From the NCBI GenBank assembly GCA_035376985.1, contig DAOSSA010000010.1:5247-69246 (forward strand): a stretch of 64,000 nucleotides of DNA, in the 5' to 3' direction. This DNA is from Brevifilum sp029548365. Its GTDB lineage: Bacteria; Chloroflexota; Anaerolineae; Anaerolineales; Anaerolineaceae. Both the position numbers and the translations under genes were made by a program. The notes beneath the pieces were generated by a model that was given only the letters and a program-made list of their open reading frames with translations, was not told where the DNA came from and did no database searches. Position 1 is the first letter of the stretch, and each line of letters begins with the position of its first letter. Of this stretch, positions 49,403 through 58,522 are shown piece by piece.

Positions 49403-50143
49403 ATGACTGAATTAACCTTCTCAGAAAAAGTTGCCCTGATAGAAGAAAACCTGGCAAATATCAAGACACGGATGGTGAAGGCTGCAGAAAGAGGAGGTCG
49501 TGAGGACAAGGAAATTAAACTGGTCGCAGTGACAAAGCTATTGCCTTTAGAGACGATTAAAGCTGGTATTGCTGCAGGTTTACGCGACTTTGGAGAAAAC
49601 TACCCGGAACAAGCCGATGAGAAAATTCGTGCATTGGCTGGCGATGAAAAGCTCACCTGGCATATGATCGGCCATATACAAAGCCGAAAAACACGCACCG
49701 TTTGCAGCCAATTTGATTGGGTTCATGCTGTTGATCGATTGAAAATTGCCCGGTACCTGGACCGCTACTGTGCGGAAGTCAACCGGATCATGCCCATTTT
49801 GATCGAAGTGAACGTGAGCGGCGAAGAAAGCAAACACGGTTGGAACGCGTGGGATGAAAACCGGTGGCCCGATCTGGTGCCACATTTCAAAGAAATCTCA
49901 CTTCTTTCCCATATAGAAATTCATGGGTTGATGAGCATGCCGCCTTTCTTTGACGACCCTGAAAAGACACGCCCTTTTTATCAACGTCTGGGACGTTTAC
50001 AGCAATTTTTAAAAGATCAATTATCTGAAACTTCCTGGGATGAGCTTTCAATTGGGACAAGCTTTGATTATGAAGTTGCGATTGAAGAAGGTGCTACGAT
50101 CATAAGGCTTGGAACGACGATTTTTGGCGCCAGGCCTAAATAA
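49403..50143 (+). CDS. YggS-family PLP homeostasis protein
   Basis: The protein has 246 residues from ATG 49403, with GGAG 8 nt upstream; GTG 49400 is an alternative start. It has the alanine-racemase-like PLP barrel with the cofactor Lys in KLVAVTKLLPLETI near residue 37. FGENYPEQADEKI, WHMIGHIQSRK and GLMSMPP follow. Members bind pyridoxal phosphate and affect vitamin B6 and amino-acid balance without a known catalytic reaction. It lies between pgeF and yggT. Confidence 0.95.
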   Translation: MTELTFSEKVALIEENLANIKTRMVKAAERGGREDKEIKLVAVTKLLPLETIKAGIAAGLRDFGENYPEQADEKIRALAGDEKLTWHMIGHIQSRKTRTVCSQFDWVHAVDRLKIARYLDRYCAEVNRIMPILIEVNVSGEESKHGWNAWDENRWPDLVPHFKEISLLSHIEIHGLMSMPPFFDDPEKTRPFYQRLGRLQQFLKDQLSETSWDELSIGTSFDYEVAIEEGATIIRLGTTIFGARPK

Positions 50144-50168
50144 TAATCATTGAATTGATTGAGGAGAA

Positions 50169-50429
50169 ATGGGTTTAATTATCGTTGTTGTCAACGCTAT
50201 AATCAGAATTTTAATTCTTGCAGTTTTTATTTATGTGCTGCTGCGGTATTTTATAGACCCCAATCACCCGGTAATCACGACCCTGGGGAGGATCGTTGAG
50301 CCTCTTTTAGCCCCGATTCAAAAACATGTCCCACCAATCGGTGGATTGGATTTGAGCCCCCTGATTCTGATGATTGGCCTTCAAATCTTGGGGGTGGTGG
50401 TTGTTTCTGTACTGAGAAGGTTTGGATAA
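50169..50429 (+). CDS. YggT-family membrane protein
   Basis: This 86-residue protein has two transmembrane helices (about 4-28 and 62-83) and the family pattern YFIDPNHPVITTLGRIVEPLLAPIQKHVPP between them. YggT proteins are widely linked to division and shape genes; the exact role is unknown. GAGGAG precedes the ATG. It ends 6 nt before the convergent coiled-coil gene. Confidence 0.9.
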   Translation: MGLIIVVVNAIIRILILAVFIYVLLRYFIDPNHPVITTLGRIVEPLLAPIQKHVPPIGGLDLSPLILMIGLQILGVVVVSVLRRFG

Positions 50430-50435
50430 AAAAGG

Positions 50436-51137
50436 TTAACCTTCGTATAGTATTCTCCCGCAAGAGGAGCAAAAAACCAGACCACTGGAGGACCGCACTG
50501 CTTGCAGGTCTGCAGGTGTTATCGCCTGACCGCAGATGCCACAGCCGCCATCGACAATTGATACAACGGCAACCCCCCGCTTTCGCTCTCGCAGTTGATT
50601 GTAAAGGATCTGATTATTTTGAGAGGTGGCTTGAAGAGCCGCTTCTTTTTCTCGGAGCAATCGACTGAGTGTGTCGTTCAGTTTTGATTGTTCACCCACC
50701 AAAACAGCGTTTTCCTGGATTAACAAAGCTTTGACATGATTGAGTTCGTTTTCTGCAAGCTGGTATTCCTCTTCCGCCGATTCGTGATTGATCATTGCTT
50801 CCAGTTGTTCATCTTCTAATTGGGCAATATAGCGTTGGAGCGCTTCTGTTTCCATTTGAAGGTCCTGTAATTCCTTTGGATTCTTAATATTGCCGCTAAA
50901 CAGTGCATTTTGACTGTTTTTACGTTTTATCCTTTGCGCTTCTACTTTGCCTTCGATCAAATTCAATTTGACGCGGGCGTCCTTCAGATTCTGTTGTGCT
51001 TTTTCATGGCTTTTGTTGGCTAATGTTAGCCGGCGATCATCGCTGAGCAATCGTTCTATTTCTGCTAGGCGCGATCTGGATTGATCGATTTCGGTATCAA
51101 GTTTTTGCAGGCGGAAAAGGGTTAACGATTCACTCAT
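50436..51137 (-). CDS. Coiled-coil protein with C4 zinc ribbon
   Basis: The protein has 233 residues from the second ATG (51137), preferred because AAAGG is 9 nt upstream; ATG 51143 is too close to it. Residues about 10-180 form a long coiled-coil hairpin rich in Leu, Glu and Lys. The C-terminus has two CxxC pairs (GCGICGQAI and FCSSCGRILY) forming a zinc ribbon. This is the CT398-like family, whose coiled coil resembles nucleic-acid or transcription-related hairpins. Biochemical function is not established. Confidence 0.85.
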   Translation of the reverse strand: MSESLTLFRLQKLDTEIDQSRSRLAEIERLLSDDRRLTLANKSHEKAQQNLKDARVKLNLIEGKVEAQRIKRKNSQNALFSGNIKNPKELQDLQMETEALQRYIAQLEDEQLEAMINHESAEEEYQLAENELNHVKALLIQENAVLVGEQSKLNDTLSRLLREKEAALQATSQNNQILYNQLRERKRGVAVVSIVDGGCGICGQAITPADLQAVRSSSGLVFCSSCGRILYEG

Positions 51138-51363
51138 GAGCATTGGCCTTTCGTTTTCACGGGGTTAAGGTTTTTCAATGTTCATCCTTGTTTGACGGTG
51201 TTGTTTTATTTTATCACCTTTTTAAACCTGGTATTTTGTCAATTTTATGAATTTTCATCCTTGGCGCTAAATTGAGGTAGCAGTCTTCGAAATGGGATAG
51301 AATAAAGCTCTAGAATCAGGGAGCCAAATTGCTTCACAAAAGTGTGACACAGGAGATTTTATT

Positions 51364-52335
51364 ATGGCTGTTGACATTATCCCGGTACAGGATCTGGCAA
51401 ATAAACTCAAAACAAATTTGAGTAAAGTAATTATCGGAAAGGACACATCGATTGCATTGACGATCGTTGCTTTCTTATGCCAGGGTCATGTCCTTATCGA
51501 AGATGTGCCGGGCGTTGGAAAGACGATGCTGGCGCGCAGCCTGGCAGCCTCACTGGGATGTTCATTTAAGCGGATTCAATTTACCCCGGATATGCTGCCA
51601 AGTGATGTGACAGGAGTTTCGATTTACAACCAGAATACACGTGAGTTTGAATTCAGACCAGGACCGTTAATGGCGCAAATCGTGCTTGCTGATGAGATCA
51701 ATCGAGCCACGCCCAAAACGCAATCGGCGCTGCTGGAGGCAATGGAAGAACGGCAGATGACTGTGGATGGCATCACCCATGCGCTGCCCGTTCCTTTTAT
51801 GGTTTTGGCTACCCAGAATCCCATCGAATACGAAGGCACTTTTCCATTGCCTGAAGCACAGTTGGATCGTTTCTTAATGCGCATCGATATTGGCTATACC
51901 TCCCTGGGAAACGAAATCAGGATTCTGGAACAACAGCAACTGGTCCACCCAATCATGGAACTCATGCCTGTAGTGTCCGTTGATGAGATCCTCAATGCCC
52001 AAAATACAATCAAAAAAATCCATGTATCAGAGCACGTGAAACAGTATATTGTTCAGATGGTACGAGAAACTCGCAAACATCCGGATGTATTTCTCGGCGC
52101 CAGCCCGCGGGGGAGCTTGGGTCTTTTTAAAGCCAGCCAAGCCATGGCAGCTCTGGATGGCAGGGATTTTGTTTTGCCTGATGATATCAAAATGCTTGCT
52201 CCATACGTTTTATCGCATCGTGTGGTGGTAAGCCCGTCGGCTCGTTTAACCGATGTCAGCGCGTCACGGATCGTGAGAGAAATATTGGAGATCTTGCCCG
52301 TGCCTGCGGGAGACCTGGATGGTGGTGTAATGTGA
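51364..52335 (+). CDS. MoxR-family AAA+ ATPase
   Basis: The 323-residue chaperone-like ATPase has Walker A VPGVGKTML near residue 49, Walker B VLADEINRATPKTQSALLEAMEERQM, the sensor LATQNPIEYEGTFPLPEAQLDRFLM and a C-terminal lid (GASPRGSLGLFKASQAMA). MoxR proteins help mature or insert cofactors into partner complexes. They are commonly encoded with DUF58 proteins, as here, where the genes overlap by 4 nt. The 220-nt spacer 51144-51363 contains -10-like TAGAAT at 51298-51303 and no other structure I can name. Confidence 0.95.
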   Translation: MAVDIIPVQDLANKLKTNLSKVIIGKDTSIALTIVAFLCQGHVLIEDVPGVGKTMLARSLAASLGCSFKRIQFTPDMLPSDVTGVSIYNQNTREFEFRPGPLMAQIVLADEINRATPKTQSALLEAMEERQMTVDGITHALPVPFMVLATQNPIEYEGTFPLPEAQLDRFLMRIDIGYTSLGNEIRILEQQQLVHPIMELMPVVSVDEILNAQNTIKKIHVSEHVKQYIVQMVRETRKHPDVFLGASPRGSLGLFKASQAMAALDGRDFVLPDDIKMLAPYVLSHRVVVSPSARLTDVSASRIVREILEILPVPAGDLDGGVM

Positions 52336-53657
52336 TCAGGTTAGGCCGATCCTTCTGGTGGATGCTCTTTTTAACCGGAGTAAGCTTCCTGCTCTCGCGC
52401 CTGCCCTGGCTTTCACAAAACCCAATTTACCTGCGCCTTACAGTGACTCTGCTTGTAATCATCGCGGCAAGCGCTTTGTGGACAGTTTCATCTTTATCTG
52501 GAGTTAAGCTCAATCGGACCTCGAGAGAAACACGAAAACAGGTCGGTGAGGTCCACACGGAGGATTATGAAATTGTCAATCGTTTGTTGTTGCCAAAAAT
52601 TTGGTTAAAAATCACCGATCGATCCCCTCTTTTGGGTGGGACAGGCTCGAAGGTGATCACCGGTATTGGGGGAAAAAAAACCAGGACTCATATTGGTATG
52701 ACTTTGCTGCAAAAAAGAGGTTGGTACGAGCTCGGCCCGACACAGCTTGAATCGGGGGATACCTTTGGGTTGTTCCTGAATCGTAAACAGGTTGAGTCCA
52801 GTCAGCGGTTACTGGTTATTCCATACTTATTTGACATACAATTTTTCCTGGCTCCCTTTGGAATCTTGCCAGGCGGTCACGCCTTAAGAGAAAAAACACT
52901 TGAGGTCACGCCTTATGCAGCAGGCGTTCGCGAATATGTTCCAGGAGACCCACTCAGGAGAATCCATTGGCCTTCTTCAGAGCGCAAGCAGATGTTGATC
53001 GTCAAAGAATTCGAAAAGGACCCATTGGCAGAAGTGTGGATATTCCTTGATGCGCGTAAAAATGCCCATATTCGAAGTGATGAGTCTGGCTCCTCGGATT
53101 TACATCAAATTTGGTGGGGACGCTATAAAAAAGCTTACAGGCTGCCACCGGACACAGCAGAATACTCGATATCGATTGCTGCCTCGCTCGCTAAGTATTA
53201 CATCAACCAGAAACGAGAGGTATGTTTGGTCTCGGCGGGTCAAAATTATTCAATCCTGCCTGCCGAGCGCGGCGAACGTCAATTGGGTAAAGTTCTGGAA
53301 ACCCTGGCTGTGGTCGATGCTGAAGGCGAACTCCCGATTTGGGCTTTGGTGAGCACGCATGTTAACCGTTTATCCCGGGGCACCACGGTGGTTATCATCT
53401 CGCCCGAAACTGATACGCGTCTCCTGACCATTGCTATGGATTTGATTCACAGAGGTCTGGTTCCCGTTATTGTGCTTATCGACCCCTCTGGTTTCGGAGG
53501 GGTGCAGGGAACCACAGAATTGTCACAGAAACTATTGGCCCTGGGTGTGTTTACCTTTGTCATCAATGAGGGCGATGATATCAAAGAAATCTTGGAAACC
53601 CCTCAAACGATCATTACCAGGCAAGGTTTTCTTCGAGTTGGAGTGGAAAATCGGTAG
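52332..53657 (+). CDS. DUF58-domain membrane-associated protein
   Basis: Two N-terminal transmembrane helices (about 10-28 and 38-55) start this 441-residue protein. A beta-rich region and the DUF58 signature REYVPGDPLRRIHWPSSERKQMLIVKEFE (about 200-228) follow. A VWA-like C-terminal part (EVWIFLDARKNAH) comes next. DUF58 proteins are partners of MoxR ATPases with unknown client complexes, sometimes linked to cell envelope functions. No transglutaminase-like or extra VWA gene follows; instead mreB begins after about 195 nt with its own promoter. Confidence 0.9.
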   Translation: MIRLGRSFWWMLFLTGVSFLLSRLPWLSQNPIYLRLTVTLLVIIAASALWTVSSLSGVKLNRTSRETRKQVGEVHTEDYEIVNRLLLPKIWLKITDRSPLLGGTGSKVITGIGGKKTRTHIGMTLLQKRGWYELGPTQLESGDTFGLFLNRKQVESSQRLLVIPYLFDIQFFLAPFGILPGGHALREKTLEVTPYAAGVREYVPGDPLRRIHWPSSERKQMLIVKEFEKDPLAEVWIFLDARKNAHIRSDESGSSDLHQIWWGRYKKAYRLPPDTAEYSISIAASLAKYYINQKREVCLVSAGQNYSILPAERGERQLGKVLETLAVVDAEGELPIWALVSTHVNRLSRGTTVVIISPETDTRLLTIAMDLIHRGLVPVIVLIDPSGFGGVQGTTELSQKLLALGVFTFVINEGDDIKEILETPQTIITRQGFLRVGVENR

Positions 53658-53785
53658 GGGATGTTCTGTTAGAGCATTCTACTAAAATACGATATGATGT
53701 TAAGCGTGGTGTTGAGGTTGTCAGGTTTTCAGCAGAAGGGTAAACTTAAGTCGATTATTGGTAAAAGGTTTGACTGATATCCCTA

Positions 53786-53794
53786 TGGTATAAT
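53786..53794 (+). promoter_or_regulatory. Extended -10 promoter of the mre cluster
   Basis: TGGTATAAT is a TG-N-TATAAT extended -10; a TTGACT at 53770-53775 is only 13 nt away and too close to be a normal -35. Transcription would start near 53801, about 52 nt ahead of the mreB start codon. Confidence 0.6.
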
Positions 53795-53852
53795 TGGCAC
53801 GGCTTGTTGGTGATGTTTCATTAACAAACTTGTGAATTTAAGGAGAAATAAA

Positions 53853-54929
53853 TTGGCATTTTCCCCGTTTAACTGGTTTTGGGGATTGTTTTCCCTCGAC
53901 ATCGGTATCGACTTAGGGACTGCAAATACACTTATTTTTATACGCGGAAAAGGCGTGGTTATCAATGAACCCTCCTGGGTGGCAATCGAGAAACGCACGC
54001 GAGACCCAATTGCAATTGGCGCACAAGCCAAAGCTATGGCTGGTAGGACGCCGGCAAATGTCGTTTCTCTGCGGCCTTTGAGGGACGGTGTAATCTCTGA
54101 GTATGACATTACCCAGGCGCTGTTAGAATACTTTATTGGAAAAGCCCATCAACAGAGCATTGTGCCACTTCCAAAACCAAGAGTTGTTGTGGGAATCCCT
54201 TCAGGAGCTACAGAAGTAGAAAAACGAGCTGTTTTTGATGCGGCGAAGGCTGCTGGCGCCAGGGAGGTGATGTTAATTCACGAACCCTCTGCAGCCGCGA
54301 TTGGCGCTGGTTTACCGGTTATGGATGTGCAGGGATTGATGATTGTCGATATCGGTGGTGGAACAACAGAAGTGGCTGCTGTCGCGATGGGGGGAGTGGT
54401 TGTCTCCAGATCCTTGCGCGTTGCTGGCGATGAACTTGACCAGGATATAATTAACTATATACGTAATAAATACAATTTATTCATTGGTGAAAGAATGGCA
54501 GAAAAGGTGAAAATCGCCATTGGTTCTGCATTCCCGCTGAGCGAGGAACTCACCATGGAGGTGCGTGGCAGGAATTTAGTAACAGGCTTACCAGAATCAA
54601 TCGAGGTATCATCGGTGGAGATCCGCGAGGCCATGTCACAATCGATTGCGGTGATCGTTAAAACAATCCGTGACGCTCTTGATGAGGCGCCACCTGAAAT
54701 ACTGGCTGATCTGATTGATAGCGGAATCTGCCTGGCGGGTGGTAGCTCGCAGTTAAAAAATCTGGCAGACCGATTATCAGCCGATTTGCGCGTTCGAGTT
54801 TGGGTAGCGGAGGATCCCTTGACATGTGTTGTACGGGGGTGCGGCATCGTTTTACAGAATAAAGATGAGTATTTAAGTTTTCTGGTTGGTATAGAACGGG
54901 AGCCAACAACTCGGATGATATTAACATAA
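53853..54929 (+). CDS. mreB: Rod-shape actin homologue MreB
   Basis: The protein has 358 residues from TTG 53853, with AAGGAGA (53840-53846) 6 nt upstream. GTG 53832 overlaps no ribosome-binding site. The bacterial actin organises lateral-wall synthesis. Phosphate and adenosine motifs are intact: IGIDLGTANTLIF, the VVGIPSGATEVEKRAV segment, MIVDIGGGTTEVAAVAMGG and ICLAGGSSQLKNL. The N-terminal FSPFNWFWGLF is amphipathic and could contact the membrane. It is the first gene of the elongasome cluster. Confidence 0.96.
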   Translation: MAFSPFNWFWGLFSLDIGIDLGTANTLIFIRGKGVVINEPSWVAIEKRTRDPIAIGAQAKAMAGRTPANVVSLRPLRDGVISEYDITQALLEYFIGKAHQQSIVPLPKPRVVVGIPSGATEVEKRAVFDAAKAAGAREVMLIHEPSAAAIGAGLPVMDVQGLMIVDIGGGTTEVAAVAMGGVVVSRSLRVAGDELDQDIINYIRNKYNLFIGERMAEKVKIAIGSAFPLSEELTMEVRGRNLVTGLPESIEVSSVEIREAMSQSIAVIVKTIRDALDEAPPEILADLIDSGICLAGGSSQLKNLADRLSADLRVRVWVAEDPLTCVVRGCGIVLQNKDEYLSFLVGIEREPTTRMILT

Positions 54930-55002
54930 TCCTTGACTCCTGGTTTTTCTTTACTGATCGTTTGACAATTCGATCCAATCATGAATATGGGATCGGCACC
55001 CT

Positions 55003-55848
55003 ATGAAATTCCTTAATTCGAAAAACATACAGACAATCATCATTATTATTGCAGTTAGCGGGCTTTTATTCCTTGCTCTGAGTGGGTATTTGACACCCTT
55101 TTTTAATTTGACGGTCAATCCTTTGATCTCACTGCAAAGCTGGATTTCAGTACGTTACATCTCAGCTCGAGACTTTCTAACCACACCTCGAGATATCACG
55201 GTATTGCAGGAGCAGAATGCCTTGCTCGAATCTCAACTCACACAACTCCAAACCCAGTTGATTGTCATGGAAGAGCGGTTGGGTGAGGCGCAGGTGTGTT
55301 TTGCCCTGCTTGATTTTGGTCGGACAAATCCTCAATATAATTACATTGCCGCCACTGTGATCGGCAGAGAAATAAGCCCCTTCTTGCAGTACATCATTAT
55401 TGATCGCGGTACTAATCATGGCGTGTTATACGGCATGCCAGTTGTTACTCAGCAAGGACTGGTAGGGCGCGTTGATGCGGTAATTGCTGGTGCTGCTCGC
55501 GTTAAACTGATCACAGATTCAACCTCTGTTGTGAATATCCGTCTGAAATCTGCCGGGATCGAAGCACAATTGGTCGGGTCATTGACCGGGGATGTATCCT
55601 TAGATATGATCCCCCTGGATGTGTTTGTGGATCCAGGAGATGTTGTGTTAACTTCTGGACTTGGGGGGAATTTCCCCCCCAACATATTCGTAGGCCAGGT
55701 GCTTTCGACCCAACGCCGCGAAAATGCTTTGTTTCAAACGGCATCTGTGCAACCTATTGTTGATTTCGAAAGCATTAATGCTGTTTTGGTTGTCTCTGAT
55801 TTTGAATCTGTGGATATCAATCCACTTATCCCGGAGCCAGAACAATGA
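55003..55848 (+). CDS. mreC: Rod-shape-determining protein MreC
   Basis: The 281-residue protein has one N-terminal transmembrane helix (about 10-30), a coiled coil (about 62-95: LQEQNALLESQLTQLQTQL) and two beta-barrel domains. Conserved segments are YIIIDRGTNHGVLYGMPVV, GLVGRVDAV and DVVLTSGLGGNFPPNIFVGQV. MreC bridges MreB/MreD and PBP2 in the periplasm or wall zone. The coding sequence contains a GC-rich inverted repeat at 55663-55679. Its stop overlaps the mreD start by 4 nt. Confidence 0.94.
   Translation: MKFLNSKNIQTIIIIIAVSGLLFLALSGYLTPFFNLTVNPLISLQSWISVRYISARDFLTTPRDITVLQEQNALLESQLTQLQTQLIVMEERLGEAQVCFALLDFGRTNPQYNYIAATVIGREISPFLQYIIIDRGTNHGVLYGMPVVTQQGLVGRVDAVIAGAARVKLITDSTSVVNIRLKSAGIEAQLVGSLTGDVSLDMIPLDVFVDPGDVVLTSGLGGNFPPNIFVGQVLSTQRRENALFQTASVQPIVDFESINAVLVVSDFESVDINPLIPEPEQ
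55663..55679. repeat. G6/C6 inverted repeat inside mreC
   Basis: GGGGGGAA-T-TTCCCCCC is a perfect 8-bp inverted repeat around one base, followed by a seventh C. It encodes part of GLGGNFPPN. In RNA only a hairpin with a larger loop is possible, and the homopolymers are slippage-prone. Confidence 0.6.
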
Positions 55849-56348
55849 TTTATCACCTTTTGTACGCCTTGTTACTGGTTGTGTTTTTTGTTCTGCAGAC
55901 CACAATATTTTCACAGACAAAGCTGGTTTCAGGAACTGCAGATATCATCCTGGTTTTATTGGCAGCCTGGTCACTGCAGGAGCAGGCCAAAAACAGATGG
56001 TTATGGACGGTTATTACCGGGATATTGGTCAGTTCAATTTCTGCGATGCCCTATTTCGCGCCATTAATAGGCTACCTGGGAGTCGTTGCGATTTCTGAAG
56101 CTCTACAGCGGCGGGTTTGGCGCTCACCGCTGTTGGCATTGTTTATCGTGGTTTTTCTGGGTACATTATTTCAACATGGTGTGTATGTGATCATTCTAAA
56201 AATCACCGGCGCTCCAATTTCATGGTTAGAAAGTTTGGATCGCGTGATTTTACCGAGCATATTATTGAATTTGATTTTCTCCTTGCCAATCTTTGCAGTT
56301 GTCAAGGATCTGGTAGGACGAATTACACCACTGGAGGTGGAGGTGTGA
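55845..56348 (+). CDS. mreD: Rod-shape-determining protein MreD
   Basis: This 167-residue integral membrane protein has about five helices and the weakly conserved MreD pattern (ADIILVLLAAWSLQEQAKNRW, LIGYLGVVAISEAL). Sequence conservation in this family is poor; position between mreC and mrdA with 4-nt overlaps on both sides is the main evidence. It links MreC with the PBP2-RodA pair. Confidence 0.85.
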   Translation: MIYHLLYALLLVVFFVLQTTIFSQTKLVSGTADIILVLLAAWSLQEQAKNRWLWTVITGILVSSISAMPYFAPLIGYLGVVAISEALQRRVWRSPLLALFIVVFLGTLFQHGVYVIILKITGAPISWLESLDRVILPSILLNLIFSLPIFAVVKDLVGRITPLEVEV

Positions 56349-58432
56349 ACGACTTTCCACAGCGGACAAAATCTGATAATAAATGGCGTTACTCGATTTT
56401 ATATATCTTGATCGTTACTATTTTCGGATATTTTCTGCTACGTTTATTTGACATCCAAATCTTGCAGGGCGCAGCTTTTACGGCACAGGCAGACGAAAAC
56501 CGAACGAGAATCATCCGTGATCCATCAATTCGCGGGACAATTTACGATCGCAACGGTTATATTTTGGCGCAAAATGTGCCGTCCTATAATGTAGTGGTTA
56601 TCCCAGGCTATCTTCCTCCTGATGAGGGTGATACCCAGGCAATCTTCCGGGAAGTTTCTGAACTAATCAATATGCCAGTGAGCTTGGGTGTCACAGACGA
56701 AGAAACGGTCAGAGCTTTTACACCCTGTGTCAGTGAGTTGGGTATTACAGAAGTTGTGTACATTGCTTCCACAAATTGGCCATTTCAAGCCACGGCGTTG
56801 AAATGCAATGTTTCCCAGGACATCGCCATGGTTGTTATGGAAAACCGAGAAAAATGGCAGGGGATTGATATTGAGATCACAGCGGTGAGGCAATATCCCA
56901 CCGGCGAATTAACTGCAGAAGTCATCGGTTTTTTAGGGCCAATTCCTGCTATTTTGCAGGATTATTACGTCGACCGTGGTTTTCTCTCTGAACGCGACAA
57001 AGTTGGTTATGCTGGGGTTGAGCAATCCATGAATGATATATTGGCCGGGACGAACGGTCTTCGGCGAGTTGAAGTGAATGTTGCTGGCGAGATTATCCGG
57101 AATATTGATGAACCTGTTGACCCTATCCCTGGTAACGACATTTATCTGACCATAGACACCCGGTTACAGGCTATTGCAAGGGAGGCGTTAATCGACGAAA
57201 TAGAATTCTGGAATTACTACTCCGGAAAGGTCTTGTCGAATAATGGCGTTGTCATTGCGATGAATCCCAAAACCGGGGAAATTCTGGCGCTGGTTTCGTA
57301 TCCAAATTATCAGAACAACCGGATGGAGCGAGCAATACCGGGTTATTATTACGAGCAATTGAGCAATGATCCTCAGCGCCCGCTTTTCAATCATGCTATT
57401 TCAGCGGAGCATCCGCCCGGATCTGTGTTTAAGATGGCGCCTGCTCTGGGAATTTTGAATGAGGGCGTGGTGACCCCGGAATATGAGATTTTTGATCCTG
57501 GGATCATCACTGTTATACAAAAATTCTATGAGAATGATCCGGGTGTTCCCAGGCAATTTGTGTGCTGGAATCGTGCAGGGCACGGCAACGTAAATTTTAT
57601 GTGGGGGGTGGCATATTCCTGTAATGTCTATTGGTATAAAGTTGGAGGTGGCTATCATGACGAGGTCCCGGGCGATGGTTTAGGTATTTGGGGAATCAGC
57701 GAGTACGCTAAAGCTTTGGGCTATGGAACCTTAACAGGCATAGAATTGCCCGGAGAACAAGATGGGTTGATTCCCAATCCCACCTGGAAACGGATCAATC
57801 TGGGTGAAAACTGGGCAACAGGTGATACTTATACAGCAACTGTGGGCCAGGGTTTTGTGCTGGCAACACCTCTGCAAGTCCTCAACTCTATTTCAACGAT
57901 TGCGAATGGTGGCAAGTTGATGGATGTTACATTGATTGACAAAATTGTTGCTGAAGATGGGACCATCCTGCAAGAATTGACGCCCAGTTATCGTTGGGAC
58001 ATCACTGTTGATCCGGTCATCAATGTTTACGAAGGAAATAATCCCACTGGTGAAATGAAAACCGTTGAGCCCTGGGTAATTGAATTGGCTAACCAGGCGA
58101 TGCGTCTGGTGGTCACAGACGGAACAGCACATCGTTACGAAATTGAGCGGCACATTGAGTTGTTCAAAAACGATTCAAGCCAATCGGCAGGGAAAACTGG
58201 GACTGCTGAGTATTGTGATGATATCGCCAACGAACAGGGAAAATGCATCCATGGGGCGTGGCCATCTCATGCCTGGTATGTGGGCTATGCACCCTGGGAT
58301 GATGCTGAAATTGCTGTGGTTGCTTTTGTTTATAACGGCTCTGAAGGGGCGACGCTTTCAGCGCCGGTTGTCCGTCGTGTTATTGATGCTTATTTCGAAC
58401 TTAAAGCAATTGACGCAGAGAACAATCTGTAA
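56345..58432 (+). CDS. mrdA: Penicillin-binding protein 2 (class B transpeptidase)
   Basis: The enzyme has 695 residues from GTG 56345, with GGAGGTGGAGGT directly upstream and a 4-nt overlap with mreD; the longer open frame into mreD is spurious. A transmembrane helix (about 16-36) precedes the pedestal domain (RGTIYDRNGYILAQNVPSYNVV) and the transpeptidase. The catalytic motifs are intact: SVFK in PPGSVFKMAPALG, SCN in VAYSCNVYWYKVG, and KTG in SAGKTGTAEYC. It cross-links lateral-wall peptidoglycan with RodA. This contrasts with the degenerate transpeptidase domain at 10.9-13.5 kb. Confidence 0.95.
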   Translation: MNDFPQRTKSDNKWRYSILYILIVTIFGYFLLRLFDIQILQGAAFTAQADENRTRIIRDPSIRGTIYDRNGYILAQNVPSYNVVVIPGYLPPDEGDTQAIFREVSELINMPVSLGVTDEETVRAFTPCVSELGITEVVYIASTNWPFQATALKCNVSQDIAMVVMENREKWQGIDIEITAVRQYPTGELTAEVIGFLGPIPAILQDYYVDRGFLSERDKVGYAGVEQSMNDILAGTNGLRRVEVNVAGEIIRNIDEPVDPIPGNDIYLTIDTRLQAIAREALIDEIEFWNYYSGKVLSNNGVVIAMNPKTGEILALVSYPNYQNNRMERAIPGYYYEQLSNDPQRPLFNHAISAEHPPGSVFKMAPALGILNEGVVTPEYEIFDPGIITVIQKFYENDPGVPRQFVCWNRAGHGNVNFMWGVAYSCNVYWYKVGGGYHDEVPGDGLGIWGISEYAKALGYGTLTGIELPGEQDGLIPNPTWKRINLGENWATGDTYTATVGQGFVLATPLQVLNSISTIANGGKLMDVTLIDKIVAEDGTILQELTPSYRWDITVDPVINVYEGNNPTGEMKTVEPWVIELANQAMRLVVTDGTAHRYEIERHIELFKNDSSQSAGKTGTAEYCDDIANEQGKCIHGAWPSHAWYVGYAPWDDAEIAVVAFVYNGSEGATLSAPVVRRVIDAYFELKAIDAENNL

Positions 58433-58461
58433 GAGCCAGGCATCTCATGAGCTCTAAAAAG

Positions 58462-58467
58462 TATAAT
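58462..58467 (+). promoter_or_regulatory. Possible -10 ahead of minC
   Basis: A perfect TATAAT lies 55 nt before the minC start in the 90-nt spacer after mrdA, with no clear -35. It may give minC and rodA an internal promoter. Confidence 0.35.
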
Positions 58468-58522
58468 GCGGAAGATCATTTTTGTTGTTCTGTTGTAGAT
58501 CTGCACGGTGCGCTGGTAAAGT

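Noticed and set aside
53770..53794. TTGACT/TATAAT as a normal sigma-70 promoter for mreB
   Set aside because: The spacing is 13 nt, too short; the TG-N-TATAAT extended -10 alone is the better explanation.
53815..53831. Possible parS site near mreB (TGTTTCATTAACAAAC)
   Set aside because: The right half does not match the parS palindrome, and no other candidate was found near parAB.
56117..56344. N-terminal extension of PBP2 into mreD
   Set aside because: The extension reads another frame of mreD, carries no PBP feature, and GTG 56345 has a strong ribosome-binding site and the usual 4-nt overlap.
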